Source: Paraburkholderia bannensis NBRC 103871
GTDB lineage: Bacteria; Pseudomonadota; Gammaproteobacteria; Burkholderiales; Burkholderiaceae
Length of the DNA stretch: 64,000 nt
Direction of reading: 5' to 3'
Assembly (NCBI RefSeq): GCF_000685015.1
Contig: NZ_BAYA01000014.1
Span: forward strand, 186,001 to 250,000
This document shows, piece by piece, positions 1 through 8,658 of the stretch. The position numbers and the translations under genes are program-made. The notes under the pieces were generated by a model. The model did not search any database. It saw nothing but the letters and a program-made list of their open reading frames with translations, and was not told the origin of the DNA. Position 1 is the stretch's first letter; every line of letters starts with the position of its first letter.

Positions 1-118
1 GATCACGCCGGCTCGTCTGACGGGTACGAAGGCCCACTATCAGCGTCAGCTGGACACGGCTATCAAGCGCGCGCGTTTCCTCGCGCTGATGCCGTACACC
101 GACCAGCACAAGGCCTAA
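1..118 (+). CDS. rpsR: 30S ribosomal protein S18, C-terminal part
   Basis: The window opens inside this gene. Reading from base 2 gives a C-terminal peptide containing [20 protein letters not shown] and ending in DQHKA before TAA at 116-118. This matches the RNA-binding C-terminus of S18, a small-subunit protein that pairs with S6. The start lies outside the window. The gene is followed after 27 bases by rplI, the usual rpsF-priB-rpsR-rplI ribosomal arrangement, so the two are very likely co-transcribed. Confidence 0.95.
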   Translation, partial: ITPARLTGTKAHYQRQLDTAIKRARFLALMPYTDQHKA

Positions 119-145
119 TAAGACGACGCGATAAGGAGCAATAGA

Positions 146-598
146 ATGCAGATCATTCTTCTGGAAAAAGTCGTCAACCTGGGTAACCTCGGCGACATCG
201 TGAAGGTCAAGGACGGTTACGCACGTAACTTCCTGATCCCGAACAAGAAGGCACGCCGTGCAACGAAGGACGCAATCGCTGAATTCGAAGTCCGCCGCGC
301 AGAACTCGAAAAGGCCGCCGCTGAAAAGCTGGCAGCAGCTCAAGCCGAAGGCGAAAAGCTGAATGGCCAAACCGTCACGATCGGCCAGAAGGCTGGCGTC
401 GACGGCCGTCTGTTCGGTTCGGTCACGAACGCAGACATCGCTGCAGCGCTGGTCAAGGCTGGCTTCGCAGTGGAAAAGATGCAAGTGCGTCTGCCGGAAG
501 GCCCGCTGAAGATGGTTGGCGAGCACCCGGTGCAAGTTGCACTGCACACGGACGTCCTCGTCGACGTCACGGTGTCGGTGCAAGGCGAGCACGCCTAA
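146..598 (+). CDS. rplI: 50S ribosomal protein L9
   Basis: This 150-residue protein has the family's usual length. The N-terminal domain begins [19 protein letters not shown], the 23S rRNA-binding part. A long charged Ala/Glu/Lys helix (about residues 45-75) links it to the C-terminal domain containing [14 protein letters not shown]9 binds near the L1 stalk and influences frame maintenance. A good ribosome binding site, AAGGAG, lies about 7 bases before the ATG. It follows rpsR and is closed by an intrinsic terminator at 656-689. Confidence 0.97.
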   Translation: MQIILLEKVVNLGNLGDIVKVKDGYARNFLIPNKKARRATKDAIAEFEVRRAELEKAAAEKLAAAQAEGEKLNGQTVTIGQKAGVDGRLFGSVTNADIAAALVKAGFAVEKMQVRLPEGPLKMVGEHPVQVALHTDVLVDVTVSVQGEHA

Positions 599-655
599 GC
601 ATGCTGACGGGCGGCCCGCAAGGGTCGCTTGCTGTCTTGCAAAGCACAAAAACAA

Positions 656-689
656 GAAAGGCAGGAGCCGCAGGGCTTCTGCCTTTTTT
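656..689 (+). terminator. Intrinsic terminator after rplI
   Basis: AAGGCAG pairs with CTGCCTT, with an inner AGCC/GGCT helix, followed by six Ts. It ends the rpsR-rplI transcript ahead of dnaB. Confidence 0.85.
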
Positions 690-818
690 GTTGCGCGCTT
701 GTTGTATCGTGACGTCCGCCTTGATGTCTGGTGACGTCCATTGGCTGCACGCTCGCACTGACTTTTTGCACTTTTTGAAGCTTGTGAGCGCCCGCGCACT
801 GCCCGATAATTGCCCTCC

Positions 819-2201
819 ATGAACGCTCCGAAAGACCCCCAAATCGAGTCGCTAAAAGTCCCGCCGCATTCGATCGAGGCCGAGCAATCGGTACTCGGCG
901 GCCTGCTGCTGGATAACGGCGCCTGGGACCGGATTGCCGACTTCCTCTCGCAAGGCGACTTCTACCGCTACGATCACCGCGTCATCTACGAGCATATCGG
1001 TCGTCTGATCGCGTCTTCGCGTCCGGCCGACGTGGTGACGGTGTTCGAAGCGCTCGGTACGTCGGGCAAAGCGGAGGACGTAGGCGGGCTCGCGTACCTG
1101 AACGCGCTCGCGCAGAACACGCCGAGCGCGGCGAATATCCGCCGTTACGCGGAAATCGTGCGCGACCGCGCGGTGCTGCGTCGCCTGGTGTCGGTGGCTG
1201 ACGAAATTTCCGCCGACGCGTTCAACCCGCAAGGCAAGGAAGTCCGCCAACTGCTGGACGAGGCCGAGGCGAAGGTGTTCTCGATCGCCGAGGACGGCGC
1301 GCGCGGCACCCAGGGCTTCCTCGAAATCGGCCCGCTGCTCACCCAGGTGGTCGAGCGCATCGACACGCTCTATCACACGGCCAATCCGAGCGACGTGACG
1401 GGCACGCCCACGGGCTTCATCGACCTCGATCGCATGACTTCGGGCATGCACGGCGGCGAACTCATCATCGTGGCGGGTCGTCCGTCGATGGGTAAGACGG
1501 CGTTTTCGATGAACGTCGGCGAATACGTGGCGGTGGAGTACGGCCTGCCGGTCGCGGTGTTCTCGATGGAAATGCCGGGCACGCAGCTCATCATGCGTAT
1601 GCTGGGTTCGGTCGGCCGGCTCGACCAGCACCGCATGCGAACCGGTCGTCTCACCGACGAAGATTGGCCCAAGCTCACGCACGCTGTGCAGAAAATGAGC
1701 GAGGCGCAAATCTTCATCGACGAAACCGGTGGCCTGAACCCGATGGAACTGCGCTCGCGCGCGCGGCGTCTGTCGCGCCAGTGCGGCAAGCTTGGCCTCA
1801 TCATCATCGACTACTTGCAGCTGATGAGCGGTTCGGGCGGCGGCGAAAACCGAGCAACCGAAATTTCCGAAATTTCGCGCTCGCTCAAGAGTCTCGCCAA
1901 GGAACTCGACGTGCCGGTGATTGCGCTCTCGCAGCTCAATCGTGGCCTGGAGCAGCGTCCCAACAAGCGTCCGGTGATGTCCGACCTGCGCGAATCGGGC
2001 GCTATCGAACAGGATGCGGACGTCATCCTGTTTATTTATCGCGACGAAGTCTACAACCCTGACAGCCCCGACAAGGGCACTGCCGAAATCATCATCGGCA
2101 AACAGCGTAACGGCCCAATCGGGCCCGTTCGCCTCACGTTCCACGGTCAATACACGAAGTTCGACAATTTTGCCGGGGCTCAGACCTTCTACGGCGAGTG
2201 A
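819..2201 (+). CDS. dnaB: Replicative DNA helicase DnaB
   Basis: This 460-residue hexameric 5'-3' helicase drives the replication fork and binds primase. The N-terminal domain begins PPHSIEAEQSVLGGLLLD. The RecA-like motor carries the Walker A motif GRPSMGKT near residues 219-226. Motif SRSLKSLAKELDVPVIALSQ and the end motif SDLRESGAIEQDADVILF are intact. An in-frame TTG at 810 would add three residues; I prefer the ATG at 819 because it gives the normal N-terminus MNAPKDPQIESLKVPP. The gene sits downstream of rpsR-rplI, as in many proteobacteria, but behind a terminator, so it probably has its own promoter. Confidence 0.97.
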   Translation: MNAPKDPQIESLKVPPHSIEAEQSVLGGLLLDNGAWDRIADFLSQGDFYRYDHRVIYEHIGRLIASSRPADVVTVFEALGTSGKAEDVGGLAYLNALAQNTPSAANIRRYAEIVRDRAVLRRLVSVADEISADAFNPQGKEVRQLLDEAEAKVFSIAEDGARGTQGFLEIGPLLTQVVERIDTLYHTANPSDVTGTPTGFIDLDRMTSGMHGGELIIVAGRPSMGKTAFSMNVGEYVAVEYGLPVAVFSMEMPGTQLIMRMLGSVGRLDQHRMRTGRLTDEDWPKLTHAVQKMSEAQIFIDETGGLNPMELRSRARRLSRQCGKLGLIIIDYLQLMSGSGGGENRATEISEISRSLKSLAKELDVPVIALSQLNRGLEQRPNKRPVMSDLRESGAIEQDADVILFIYRDEVYNPDSPDKGTAEIIIGKQRNGPIGPVRLTFHGQYTKFDNFAGAQTFYGE

Positions 2202-2252
2202 TGTCGAGTTACGCCAGAAATTGACGTGGAGTCAAGCCGGGATCCCGTGCGA

Positions 2253-2271
2253 TTGCGCCATAGTGGCGCAA
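2253..2271 (+). other. Perfect hairpin downstream of dnaB
   Basis: TTGCGCCA and TGGCGCAA form an 8-bp perfect inverted repeat around TAG, about 52 bases after the dnaB stop. No T-run follows, so it is not a standard intrinsic terminator. It might protect the dnaB mRNA 3' end; that is inference. Confidence 0.4.
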
Positions 2272-2328
2272 ATGCCGCTCGGGTGTCCCCGGATCAGTGC
2301 GGCCTCCTGCCCGTAACGTTACAATATT

Positions 2329-2366
2329 GCCGTTTTATGACGGCTATCTTGCTGTTTTGTGACGGC
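2329..2366 (+). promoter_or_regulatory. 22-bp-phased direct repeat, candidate PhoB-type operator
   Basis: GCCGTTTTATGACGGC (2329-2344) and GCTGTTTTGTGACGGC (2351-2366) match at 14 of 16 bases and start exactly 22 bases apart. On the minus strand the half-units read CCGTCAC and CCGTCAT, resembling the TGTCAT half-sites of PhoB boxes, which are phased at 11 bp. The pair lies 27-64 bases before the start of the Pit accessory gene, so phosphate control is plausible. Assignment to PhoB is inference. Confidence 0.5.
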
Positions 2367-2392
2367 AACTCGAGACCATTACCGGGATTCAA

Positions 2393-3019
2393 ATGTTCGG
2401 TCGATTCATGCCCACCGAGGGCAAGTTCTTCGAAATCTTCAATGCGCACGCAAAGTGCATCGTTTCCGCCAGCCGCGAGCTTGAGCTCGTGATCGACAAT
2501 CTGGCTGATGCGGAAGTCCACAAACAGAACGTGCAGGCCGCCGAAAAGGCCGCCGACAAGCTCACGCACGAAGCGATTGACCTGCTGCACAAGACCTTCA
2601 TCACGCCGCTCGACCGCGACGAGATCCACAAGCTGATCACGACGATGGACGACTGCCTCGACCTCATGGAGGACGTCGCCACGGCCATCTCGCTGTACGA
2701 CGTGCAGGCCGTCACCGCCGAAGCCAGCCAGCTCGCACACGTCGTCACGGCGACCGCCGAGCGTGTCCAGGCCGCCGTCGCGCTGCTCTCCGACATGAAG
2801 CAGGCGCGCGAGATCCTCAAGGCCTGCGAGGACATCGACCGTCTGGAGTCCGACGCCGACCGCCTGCTGCGCGGCGCGATCTCCAAGCTCTTCCGCGAGG
2901 AAGAGGACGTCAAGAACCTGATCAAGCTGAAGGCGATCTACGAACTGCTCGAAGCCATCACGGACAAGTGCGAGGATGTCGCGAACATCATCGAAGGCAT
3001 CGTGCTAGAGAACGCCTGA
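2393..3019 (+). CDS. DUF47 (PhoU-like) phosphate transport accessory protein
   Basis: This 208-residue protein belongs to the TIGR00153/DUF47 family, an all-helical PhoU-like fold that occurs next to Pit transporters. The sequence is predicted soluble and helical throughout, with the acidic segments TTMDDCLDLMEDVATA and ACEDIDRLESDADRLLRG typical of metal-binding PhoU-like helices. The pit gene starts 11 bases after its stop, so the two form an operon. The protein probably adjusts Pit activity, as shown for related DUF47-Pit pairs; that role is inferred from family and context. No strong Shine-Dalgarno sequence precedes the ATG. Confidence 0.9.
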   Translation: MFGRFMPTEGKFFEIFNAHAKCIVSASRELELVIDNLADAEVHKQNVQAAEKAADKLTHEAIDLLHKTFITPLDRDEIHKLITTMDDCLDLMEDVATAISLYDVQAVTAEASQLAHVVTATAERVQAAVALLSDMKQAREILKACEDIDRLESDADRLLRGAISKLFREEEDVKNLIKLKAIYELLEAITDKCEDVANIIEGIVLENA

Positions 3020-3030
3020 GCGGGACCACG

Positions 3031-4041
3031 ATGCAATCGATACAACTCGCCCTCTGGGTGGTGGCCACGCTGGTGGCCATCGCTCTCATTTTCGACTTCA
3101 TGAACGGCTTTCACGACGCGGCGAATTCCATCGCCACGGTCGTGTCCACGGGCGTCCTCAAGCCGCAGCAGGCGGTGGCGTTCGCGGCCATGTTCAACGT
3201 GATCGCCTATTTCGTGTTCCACCTGAAGGTGGCGCAGACGGTGGGCAAGGGCACCATCGATCCCGATATCGTCGATCACTACGTGGTGTTCGGCGCGCTC
3301 GTGGGCGCGATCGGCTGGAACGTGCTGACGTGGTACTACGGCATTCCGTCGAGCTCGTCGCACGCGCTGATCGGCGGTCTGGTGGGCGCGGCGCTGGCCA
3401 AGTCCGGCTGGCACTCGCTGAACTTCGACGGGCTGATGAAGACCGTTGCGTTCATCTTCATCTCGCCGCTGCTGGGTTTCATCCTCGGCTCGTTCTTCAT
3501 GCTGACGGTGTCGTGGCTGTACTTCCGCACGCCACCTAGCAAGGTAGACCGGCGTTTCCGCCGTTTGCAGCTGATTTCGGCCAGCCTCTATAGCTTGGGC
3601 CACGGCGGCAACGACGCGCAGAAGACCATCGGCATCATCTGGATGCTGCTGATCGCAACCGGCTATTCGGCGATCGGCTCGGATGCGCCGCCCATCTGGG
3701 TGATCGGCGGCTGCTATCTGTCGATGGGGATTGGCACGCTGTTCGGCGGCTGGCGCATCGTGCGCACCATGGGCCAGAAGATCACCAAGCTCAAGCCTGT
3801 GGGCGGTTTCTGCGCCGAAGCGGGTGGGGCGCTGACGCTCTTCACGGCTTCGTGGCTCGGCATCCCCGTGTCGACGACGCATACCATCACTGGCGCGATC
3901 GTCGGTGTGGGCGCGACGCAGAAGCTCAGCGCCGTGCGCTGGGGCGTCGCGGGCAATATCGTCTGGGCCTGGGTGCTGACGATCCCGGCTTCGGCCACGC
4001 TCGCTGCGGCGGGCTGGTGGATCGGTCACCGGTTGATGTAA
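3031..4041 (+). CDS. pit: Low-affinity inorganic phosphate transporter, Pit family
   Basis: This 336-residue inner-membrane transporter (PiT/PHO4 family) moves metal-phosphate with protons. It has about ten hydrophobic segments and both inverted signature copies: FDFMNGFHDAANSIAT near the N-terminus and SLGHGGNDAQKTIGIIW in the second half. Paired GIPSSSSHALIGG and GIPVSTTHTITGA loops are present. The ATG at 3031 follows the DUF47 stop by 11 bases; in-frame upstream codons would only overlap that gene. It is shorter than E. coli PitA (about 500 residues) because the large central loop is missing, the common form when a separate DUF47 partner exists. Confidence 0.93.
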   Translation: MQSIQLALWVVATLVAIALIFDFMNGFHDAANSIATVVSTGVLKPQQAVAFAAMFNVIAYFVFHLKVAQTVGKGTIDPDIVDHYVVFGALVGAIGWNVLTWYYGIPSSSSHALIGGLVGAALAKSGWHSLNFDGLMKTVAFIFISPLLGFILGSFFMLTVSWLYFRTPPSKVDRRFRRLQLISASLYSLGHGGNDAQKTIGIIWMLLIATGYSAIGSDAPPIWVIGGCYLSMGIGTLFGGWRIVRTMGQKITKLKPVGGFCAEAGGALTLFTASWLGIPVSTTHTITGAIVGVGATQKLSAVRWGVAGNIVWAWVLTIPASATLAAAGWWIGHRLM

Positions 4042-4068
4042 CGCCTCTGGTGGCTGCAAACCACACGT

Positions 4069-4099
4069 GAAAACGGCGCCTTCGGGCGCCGTTTTCTTT
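4069..4099 (+). terminator. Intrinsic terminator between pit and the convergent SDR gene
   Basis: GAAAACGGCGCC pairs perfectly with GGCGCCGTTTTC around a TTCG loop and is followed by TTT. The A-rich left arm also lets it act on the minus strand, so it probably serves both convergent genes. Confidence 0.85.
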
Positions 4100-4118
4100 T
4101 ATGCCGCGAATCGTAGCG

Positions 4119-4937
4119 TCAGATGATCGGCGTCGAACAGCCGTCCATCGGCACAATCGCGCCCGTGACGTAACTGGCGCGCCTGCTGGCGAGAAAGAGC
4201 GCCACATCGGCGATTTCCTCGGGTTTCGCATAGCGGCCTAGCGGCACTTTGGCCTCGCCGCGAGCGAGCGCGTCTTCGGCGCTCACGCCTTCGCGGCCTG
4301 CTTCCAGTTGCACGGCTTCCTGCAGGCGTTCGGTGAGCGTCGCGCCCGGATTGATCGCGTTGATGCGAATACCGTAGCGCGCGTGATAGTGCGCAAGGCC
4401 AACGGTTGCGAGCATGAGCGCCGCATTGGCCGCGCCGCCCGCGATGTGGATGTCGCTCGCGTATTTGCCGCCCATGCCGATGATGTTGACGATCGTGCCG
4501 GGTTCCTTGTTTTCGTCCGTTGCCCGCGCCGCCTTGGCGCGCTCGACCATGCGCCTGAGCACCTCCTGCTGCGGGTAGATGTACGGGAAGTACTTCGCTT
4601 CCATCGTGGCCCTGAAGGCTTCGGCATCGAGCGCTTCCGGGTCGTAGCGGCGCGCCGCGCCGGAACTGTTGATGAGGATGTCGATTGCGCCGACCGCCGT
4701 GGAGACTTCTTCGACGACATCAGCTGCGCTGTGCGGTTCGTGCAGGTCAGCACGCGTGAGATGGACGTGCAGGCCTTCGCTGGCCAGTTGCTCGCGTGCG
4801 CGCGCCAGATTGGCGGGGTCGCGCGAGACGATCGCGACGCGCGCGCCTTCTTTTGCGAACGCCCGGGCGCAGGCGAGCCCAATGCCCTTGCTGCCGCCCG
4901 TCACCAGCACCACCTTGTTACCGAGTCCGAGATCCAT
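4119..4937 (-). CDS. SDR-fold protein lacking the catalytic Tyr and Lys
   Basis: This 272-residue protein begins MDLGLGNKVVLVTGGSKGIG, a standard SDR nucleotide-binding N-terminus with the TGxxxGIG motif. ILINSSG supplies the usual Asn strand, and INAINPGATLTERL and the C-terminal SYVTGAIVPMDGG-like end are recognisable. Counting back from GIRINAI, the YxxxK active site is replaced by GGAAN, and the catalytic Ser position lies in NIIGMGG. It may bind a dinucleotide without reducing substrate, or use other residues. The start is set at the internal Met because the upstream residues do not look like an SDR. It is transcribed alone toward the pit terminator. The substrate is unknown. Confidence 0.85.
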   Translation of the reverse strand: MDLGLGNKVVLVTGGSKGIGLACARAFAKEGARVAIVSRDPANLARAREQLASEGLHVHLTRADLHEPHSAADVVEEVSTAVGAIDILINSSGAARRYDPEALDAEAFRATMEAKYFPYIYPQQEVLRRMVERAKAARATDENKEPGTIVNIIGMGGKYASDIHIAGGAANAALMLATVGLAHYHARYGIRINAINPGATLTERLQEAVQLEAGREGVSAEDALARGEAKVPLGRYAKPEEIADVALFLASRRASYVTGAIVPMDGCSTPII

Positions 4938-5099
4938 CGCTGCCTCGCTGCGCCTGGGATTGAAAAAGTAACTGGAAACAGTACCAAAACCATAGCAGAC
5001 GCAGCCGACGGGCGACACCACCGCGGGCGTTCGCTGGCCGTTCGGCCAGGGGCGGGGGCCCGCTTCAGCGGATGGTGGCGCCGCGCCGTGCGGCCGCGC

Positions 5100-6155
5100 C
5101 TAGAACGAGCCGTTGGCGAAACGGGCGATGGGATCGTCGCTGGATTGCGTCGGCGCGACCTGGCTGCTGCCTGCCGTCGACGCGCGCATGATCTGCACGG
5201 GCTGACTCGACTGGATAGCCGTCGAACCGGCCTGGGCCGCCTGTCGCTGGGCGGCGTTCATGGCGGACGGCGGGGGCTCAAACGCATCGGCGGCGGCGTC
5301 GATCGCGTCGCGCGGGGCGTCGGGTGGCGTCGTCGGTGCGACGGAGGCGGCGTCGCGCGCCTGGGTCTGTGCCGCGCTCATGGCGGGCGGCGGCGGTTCG
5401 AAGGCATCGGCTGCGGGTGCGCTGTTCGCATACGTCGGTTGCGAGGCACTCGTCAGGCGGTTTTGAGCAACAGGCGGGGGCGCTGCTGTCGCGGCATAAG
5501 CGTTGGCCGCGGCTGGCGAGGGCGTCACCGCAGGCGCGACGGGTGCGGCAACCGCAGCCACTGCTGGCGCACGCGGCGCTGGCGCAGCCGCATCGTAAGT
5601 CGGCGCATCGAACGGCGTCGGCGCGCGCTTCGCTGGCGCCAGACGCCGGATCCCGTCGAAATGCTTCGCCCAATAGGGATTGGTCAGATAGTCGAGCCGC
5701 ACCGTGCCGCCTGTCGAGGGGGCATTCACGAAGCGCAGCTTGCCCACGTAAATGCCCACGTGCGAGTGCGGTCGCCCGGTGGTGTTGAAGAACACGAGAT
5801 CGCCCGCCGCGATCTGGTCAGGTTCGATCGATTCGCCGCGCTGGCTCATATCGAGCGTCGTGCGCGGTAGATCTTCCGATGCCGCACGCGCGAACACGTA
5901 TTTCACGAGGCCGCTGCAATCGAAGCCGCTATCGGGCGTATTGCCGCCCCAGCGATACGGAATGCCGACGAGTCCCATCGCCTGGATCGAGATTTCCTCG
6001 CGTCCGACGCTGTGATCGACGAAATTGGGGAAGCCGGGCGGCTTGGTGCGCCAGGCGTAGCCAGCGCTCGAACCGTTGCGCGATACCTTCTGCGGCGCGC
6101 TTGAGCACGCCGCCAGAAAAACCAGGATCAGTAACGCAAGCCAGAGTCGCCGCAT
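5100..6155 (-). CDS. NlpC/P60-family peptidoglycan hydrolase lipoprotein
   Basis: This 351-residue protein starts MRRLWLALLILVFLAAC, a type II signal peptide with lipobox LAAC and lipidated Cys17. The NlpC/P60 domain (about residues 50-170) has the catalytic Cys in DSGFDCSGLVKYVF (Cys80) and the His in RPHSHVGIYVG (His132). Such enzymes cut D-glutamyl-diaminopimelate or related bonds in stem peptides. The domain is followed by about 170 residues rich in Ala and Pro, containing two copies of a DAFEPPP-AM-AAQ unit 40 residues apart. The tail is probably a disordered spacer. The upstream in-frame Met was rejected because the lipoprotein signal starts here. Confidence 0.9.
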   Translation of the reverse strand: MRRLWLALLILVFLAACSSAPQKVSRNGSSAGYAWRTKPPGFPNFVDHSVGREEISIQAMGLVGIPYRWGGNTPDSGFDCSGLVKYVFARAASEDLPRTTLDMSQRGESIEPDQIAAGDLVFFNTTGRPHSHVGIYVGKLRFVNAPSTGGTVRLDYLTNPYWAKHFDGIRRLAPAKRAPTPFDAPTYDAAAPAPRAPAVAAVAAPVAPAVTPSPAAANAYAATAAPPPVAQNRLTSASQPTYANSAPAADAFEPPPPAMSAAQTQARDAASVAPTTPPDAPRDAIDAAADAFEPPPSAMNAAQRQAAQAGSTAIQSSQPVQIMRASTAGSSQVAPTQSSDDPIARFANGSF

Positions 6156-6318
6156 GAAAAGCAGTAGGCGCACACGGAGCGTGCGCCATTGGGGAAAACC
6201 GGTAATTCGCCGATGGTAGCCCGTCAGTGCGGGCTTCGGCAAGAATTCTTCACAACTTACTTGAAGTTCGCCCGCCAATCGTTGCGCTCACGGCACGCCG
6301 CGCAAAGTGGCCAGCCAT

Positions 6319-6356
6319 AAAAAAAGACCGTGTCCGGTTGCCCGGAAACGGTCTTT
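6319..6356 (-). terminator. Intrinsic terminator after phoH
   Basis: On the minus strand AAAGACCGTTTCCGG and CCGGACACGGTCTTT form a long stem with one mismatch, followed by a run of Ts (plus-strand As at 6319-6325). It lies about 50 bases past the phoH stop. Confidence 0.88.
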
Positions 6357-6408
6357 CGGTCGATGCCCGGCGCCTGACAAAGCGCCGGATTCAGCCTGTG
6401 GCGTCGCC

Positions 6409-8256
6409 TTACAGAATGTCCGACGCGTAATCGGCCAGACGCGAGCGCTCGCCGCGCGCCAGCGTCACGTGGCCGCTATGCGCCCAGCCCTTGAAGCGAT
6501 CGACCACGTAGGTCAGACCCGAGCTGCCTTCGGTCAGGTACGGCGTATCGATCTGGGCGATATTGCCCAGACACACGATCTTCGTGCCCGGGCCCGCACG
6601 CGTGACGAGCGTCTTCATCTGCTTCGGCGTAAGGTTCTGCGCCTCGTCGATGATGAGGTACTTGTCCACGAAGGTACGGCCGCGCATGAAGTTCATGCTC
6701 TTGACCTTCAGACGCGAGCGGATCAGCTCCTGGGTCGCGGCGCGGCCCCATTCGCCAGCGGCGTCGTCCGTTTTCTGGAGCACTTCGAGGTTGTCGTCGA
6801 AGGCGCCCATCCACGGCTGCATCTTTTCCTCTTCCGTGCCCGGCAGGAAGCCGATGTCCTCGCCGACCGGCACCGTCGCACGCGTCACGATGATCTCGTT
6901 GTAGCGCTTGTCGTCGAGCACTTGCGCAAGACCCGCCGCAAGCGCGACGAGCGTCTTGCCCGTGCCGGCCTGGCCGAGCAGCGTGACGAAGTCGCAGTCC
7001 GGGTTCATCAGCAGGTTCAGCGCGAAATTCTGCTCGCGGTTGCGCGCCGTGATGCCCCACACGTTGTTCTTGTGGTGGCCGTAGTCACGCAGCGTCTGCA
7101 GCAGCGCCGTCTTGCCGTTGAGTTCGCGCACGATGGCGTGGAACGCCGGCTCGCCGTTCTGCGGCTCCAGATAGACGAACTCGTTCACGAGCATCGACAG
7201 GCATTCCGGGCCGGTCACGCGGTAATACGTGGTGCCGGTCTTGGTGTCCTGCCAGGACTCCATGCCCTTGGCGTGCTTGGCCCAGAAGTCCTGCGACAGC
7301 GCACGGATGCCCGAGTACAGCAGATCCTTGTCTTCGAGAACCTGGTCGTTGAAGTAGTCTTCGGCGGGCAGGCCGAGCGCATGCGCCTTGATGCGCATGT
7401 TGATGTCTTTCGACACCAGCACGACGAGGCGATCGGGCCGGTCGCGTTGCAGCGCACGCACCACGCCGAGGATCTGGTTGTCGGCCTTGCCTTCGGGCAG
7501 GCCATCGACCGGATCGATATGCGTGAGCGTGGTCTGGAAGTACAGGCGGCCAAGCGCTTCGCGGCTGCCCAGGCGGGCGAGCGAAATGCCTTCCGAAATC
7601 GGGCCGGCGTTCGCGACCAGCTGGTCGAGCGTGCGGCTCACCTGACGCGCATTGCGCGCGACTTCCGACATGCCCTTCTTGTGGTTGTCGAGTTCTTCCA
7701 ACGTCATCATCGGCAGATAGACGTCGTGTTCCTCGAAACGGAACAGGCAGGTCGGATCGTGCATCAGCACGTTGGTGTCGAGCACGAAGAGCTTCTGCAC
7801 TTCGACGCTTTCTTCCGGATGCACGCGTTTTTTCGTGCTGCCGCGCGTGGCCGGTGCGGCTGCGCCGCCTGTGGCTTTCGCGGACGCGGGTTTGCTGCCG
7901 CTGCGGGCAACCGGAGCGGCGGGCGCTTCGGCGGCGGGCGCGTCAGCCTGCGGGGCCTGCACCGGTTGCAGCAGGGCCGCGGTCTGTTGCTTGCGTTTGC
8001 GTGCGGGGGCGGGCGCCACGGGTTCGAGCGCGGCGAGTTCCGCGCTGGCGGAAGGCAGCGGCACCGTGCGCAGCGTGGTCGCTGCGTTGGCGGCTTGCGT
8101 CATCGGTTCGGCGACGCTTTCCGCGCCGAAATCCACATCGGCGGCGTCGTTTTCGCTCGCCGCTTTACGCGTGCTGCGCGTCGTGCGCGCGCGCGTCTTG
8201 TATTCCTCGGGCGGCAGCAGGTTGCCGAGCTTGCTGGGGGGAGTAGGCAAAGGCAT
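6409..8256 (-). CDS. phoH: PhoH-family protein with PIN domain (predicted RNase-ATPase)
   Basis: This 615-residue protein joins a PIN-type nuclease domain (from about residue 155: KLFVLDTNVLMHDP, acidic Asp160) to a PhoH ATPase domain. The ATPase has Walker A GQAGTGKT near residue 430 and Walker B-like YLIIDEAQNLTPKQ. The PIN-PhoH combination is known from PhoH2/YlaK-type proteins that unwind and cut RNA. The first 150 residues are Ala/Pro/Lys-rich and of low complexity, so they are probably disordered. The start at MPLPTPPSKLGNLLPPEEY follows a GAGGGAC ribosome binding site. Despite the name, a link to phosphate starvation is not shown here. Confidence 0.9.
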   Translation of the reverse strand: MPLPTPPSKLGNLLPPEEYKTRARTTRSTRKAASENDAADVDFGAESVAEPMTQAANAATTLRTVPLPSASAELAALEPVAPAPARKRKQQTAALLQPVQAPQADAPAAEAPAAPVARSGSKPASAKATGGAAAPATRGSTKKRVHPEESVEVQKLFVLDTNVLMHDPTCLFRFEEHDVYLPMMTLEELDNHKKGMSEVARNARQVSRTLDQLVANAGPISEGISLARLGSREALGRLYFQTTLTHIDPVDGLPEGKADNQILGVVRALQRDRPDRLVVLVSKDINMRIKAHALGLPAEDYFNDQVLEDKDLLYSGIRALSQDFWAKHAKGMESWQDTKTGTTYYRVTGPECLSMLVNEFVYLEPQNGEPAFHAIVRELNGKTALLQTLRDYGHHKNNVWGITARNREQNFALNLLMNPDCDFVTLLGQAGTGKTLVALAAGLAQVLDDKRYNEIIVTRATVPVGEDIGFLPGTEEEKMQPWMGAFDDNLEVLQKTDDAAGEWGRAATQELIRSRLKVKSMNFMRGRTFVDKYLIIDEAQNLTPKQMKTLVTRAGPGTKIVCLGNIAQIDTPYLTEGSSGLTYVVDRFKGWAHSGHVTLARGERSRLADYASDIL

Positions 8257-8658
8257 GGTGTCCCTCGAAAAATTCGGGTCGAGTGGTCCGGGGTTACCCA
8301 GTAAGGTGCGCTTTCGGGCGGTGCGTGCGGGCTGCCGGGTAGGCCGTCCGCCGTGACCGCGCAGGGTGCGCGCTCAGGTCTGAAAATGCCGGTTCGCCTG
8401 GTCTTCGATCGGCTCCTTGACGTGGACGCGCACTGGTTTGCCAGGCCGGCGCAGCGTTGTGGGTACGAAATCCGAAAAAACCAACAAAAAAGCCGCCGCC
8501 CCGACTGACGAGGCAAGCGGCTTCACTGCTCTGATGGCGCGTTGCCCGAATGCGCGGGAGCGGTCATCCAGTGACCGTTCGCAACACCGCGCAGAAGCAG
8601 GAAAACGCGACAAAATATGGGGTGGACAGGCACTCATTGCAGCCCAATATAACGCGCC
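8257..8658. other. Intergenic region between bcp and phoH
   Basis: About 400 bases without a convincing gene. The only clear element is the strong bcp terminator at 8484-8522. The remainder should contain the phoH promoter, but I cannot place it. A minus-strand reading frame runs through the terminator hairpin and is not credible as a gene. Confidence 0.6.
8484..8522 (-). terminator. Intrinsic terminator downstream of bcp
   Basis: On the minus strand AGCCGC pairs with GCGGCT around a second helix GCCTCG/CGGGGC with one G-T pair, followed by six Ts. It lies about 135 bases past the bcp stop and separates bcp from phoH. Confidence 0.85.

Noticed and set aside
6307-8304. A 665-residue plus-strand frame opposite phoH
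   Set aside because: Shadow of phoH. It also runs through the phoH terminator, which a real gene here would not encode.
8374-8637. A possible 87-residue minus-strand gene upstream of phoH
   Set aside because: Its frame includes the whole bcp terminator hairpin and T-run, and no family likeness is seen.
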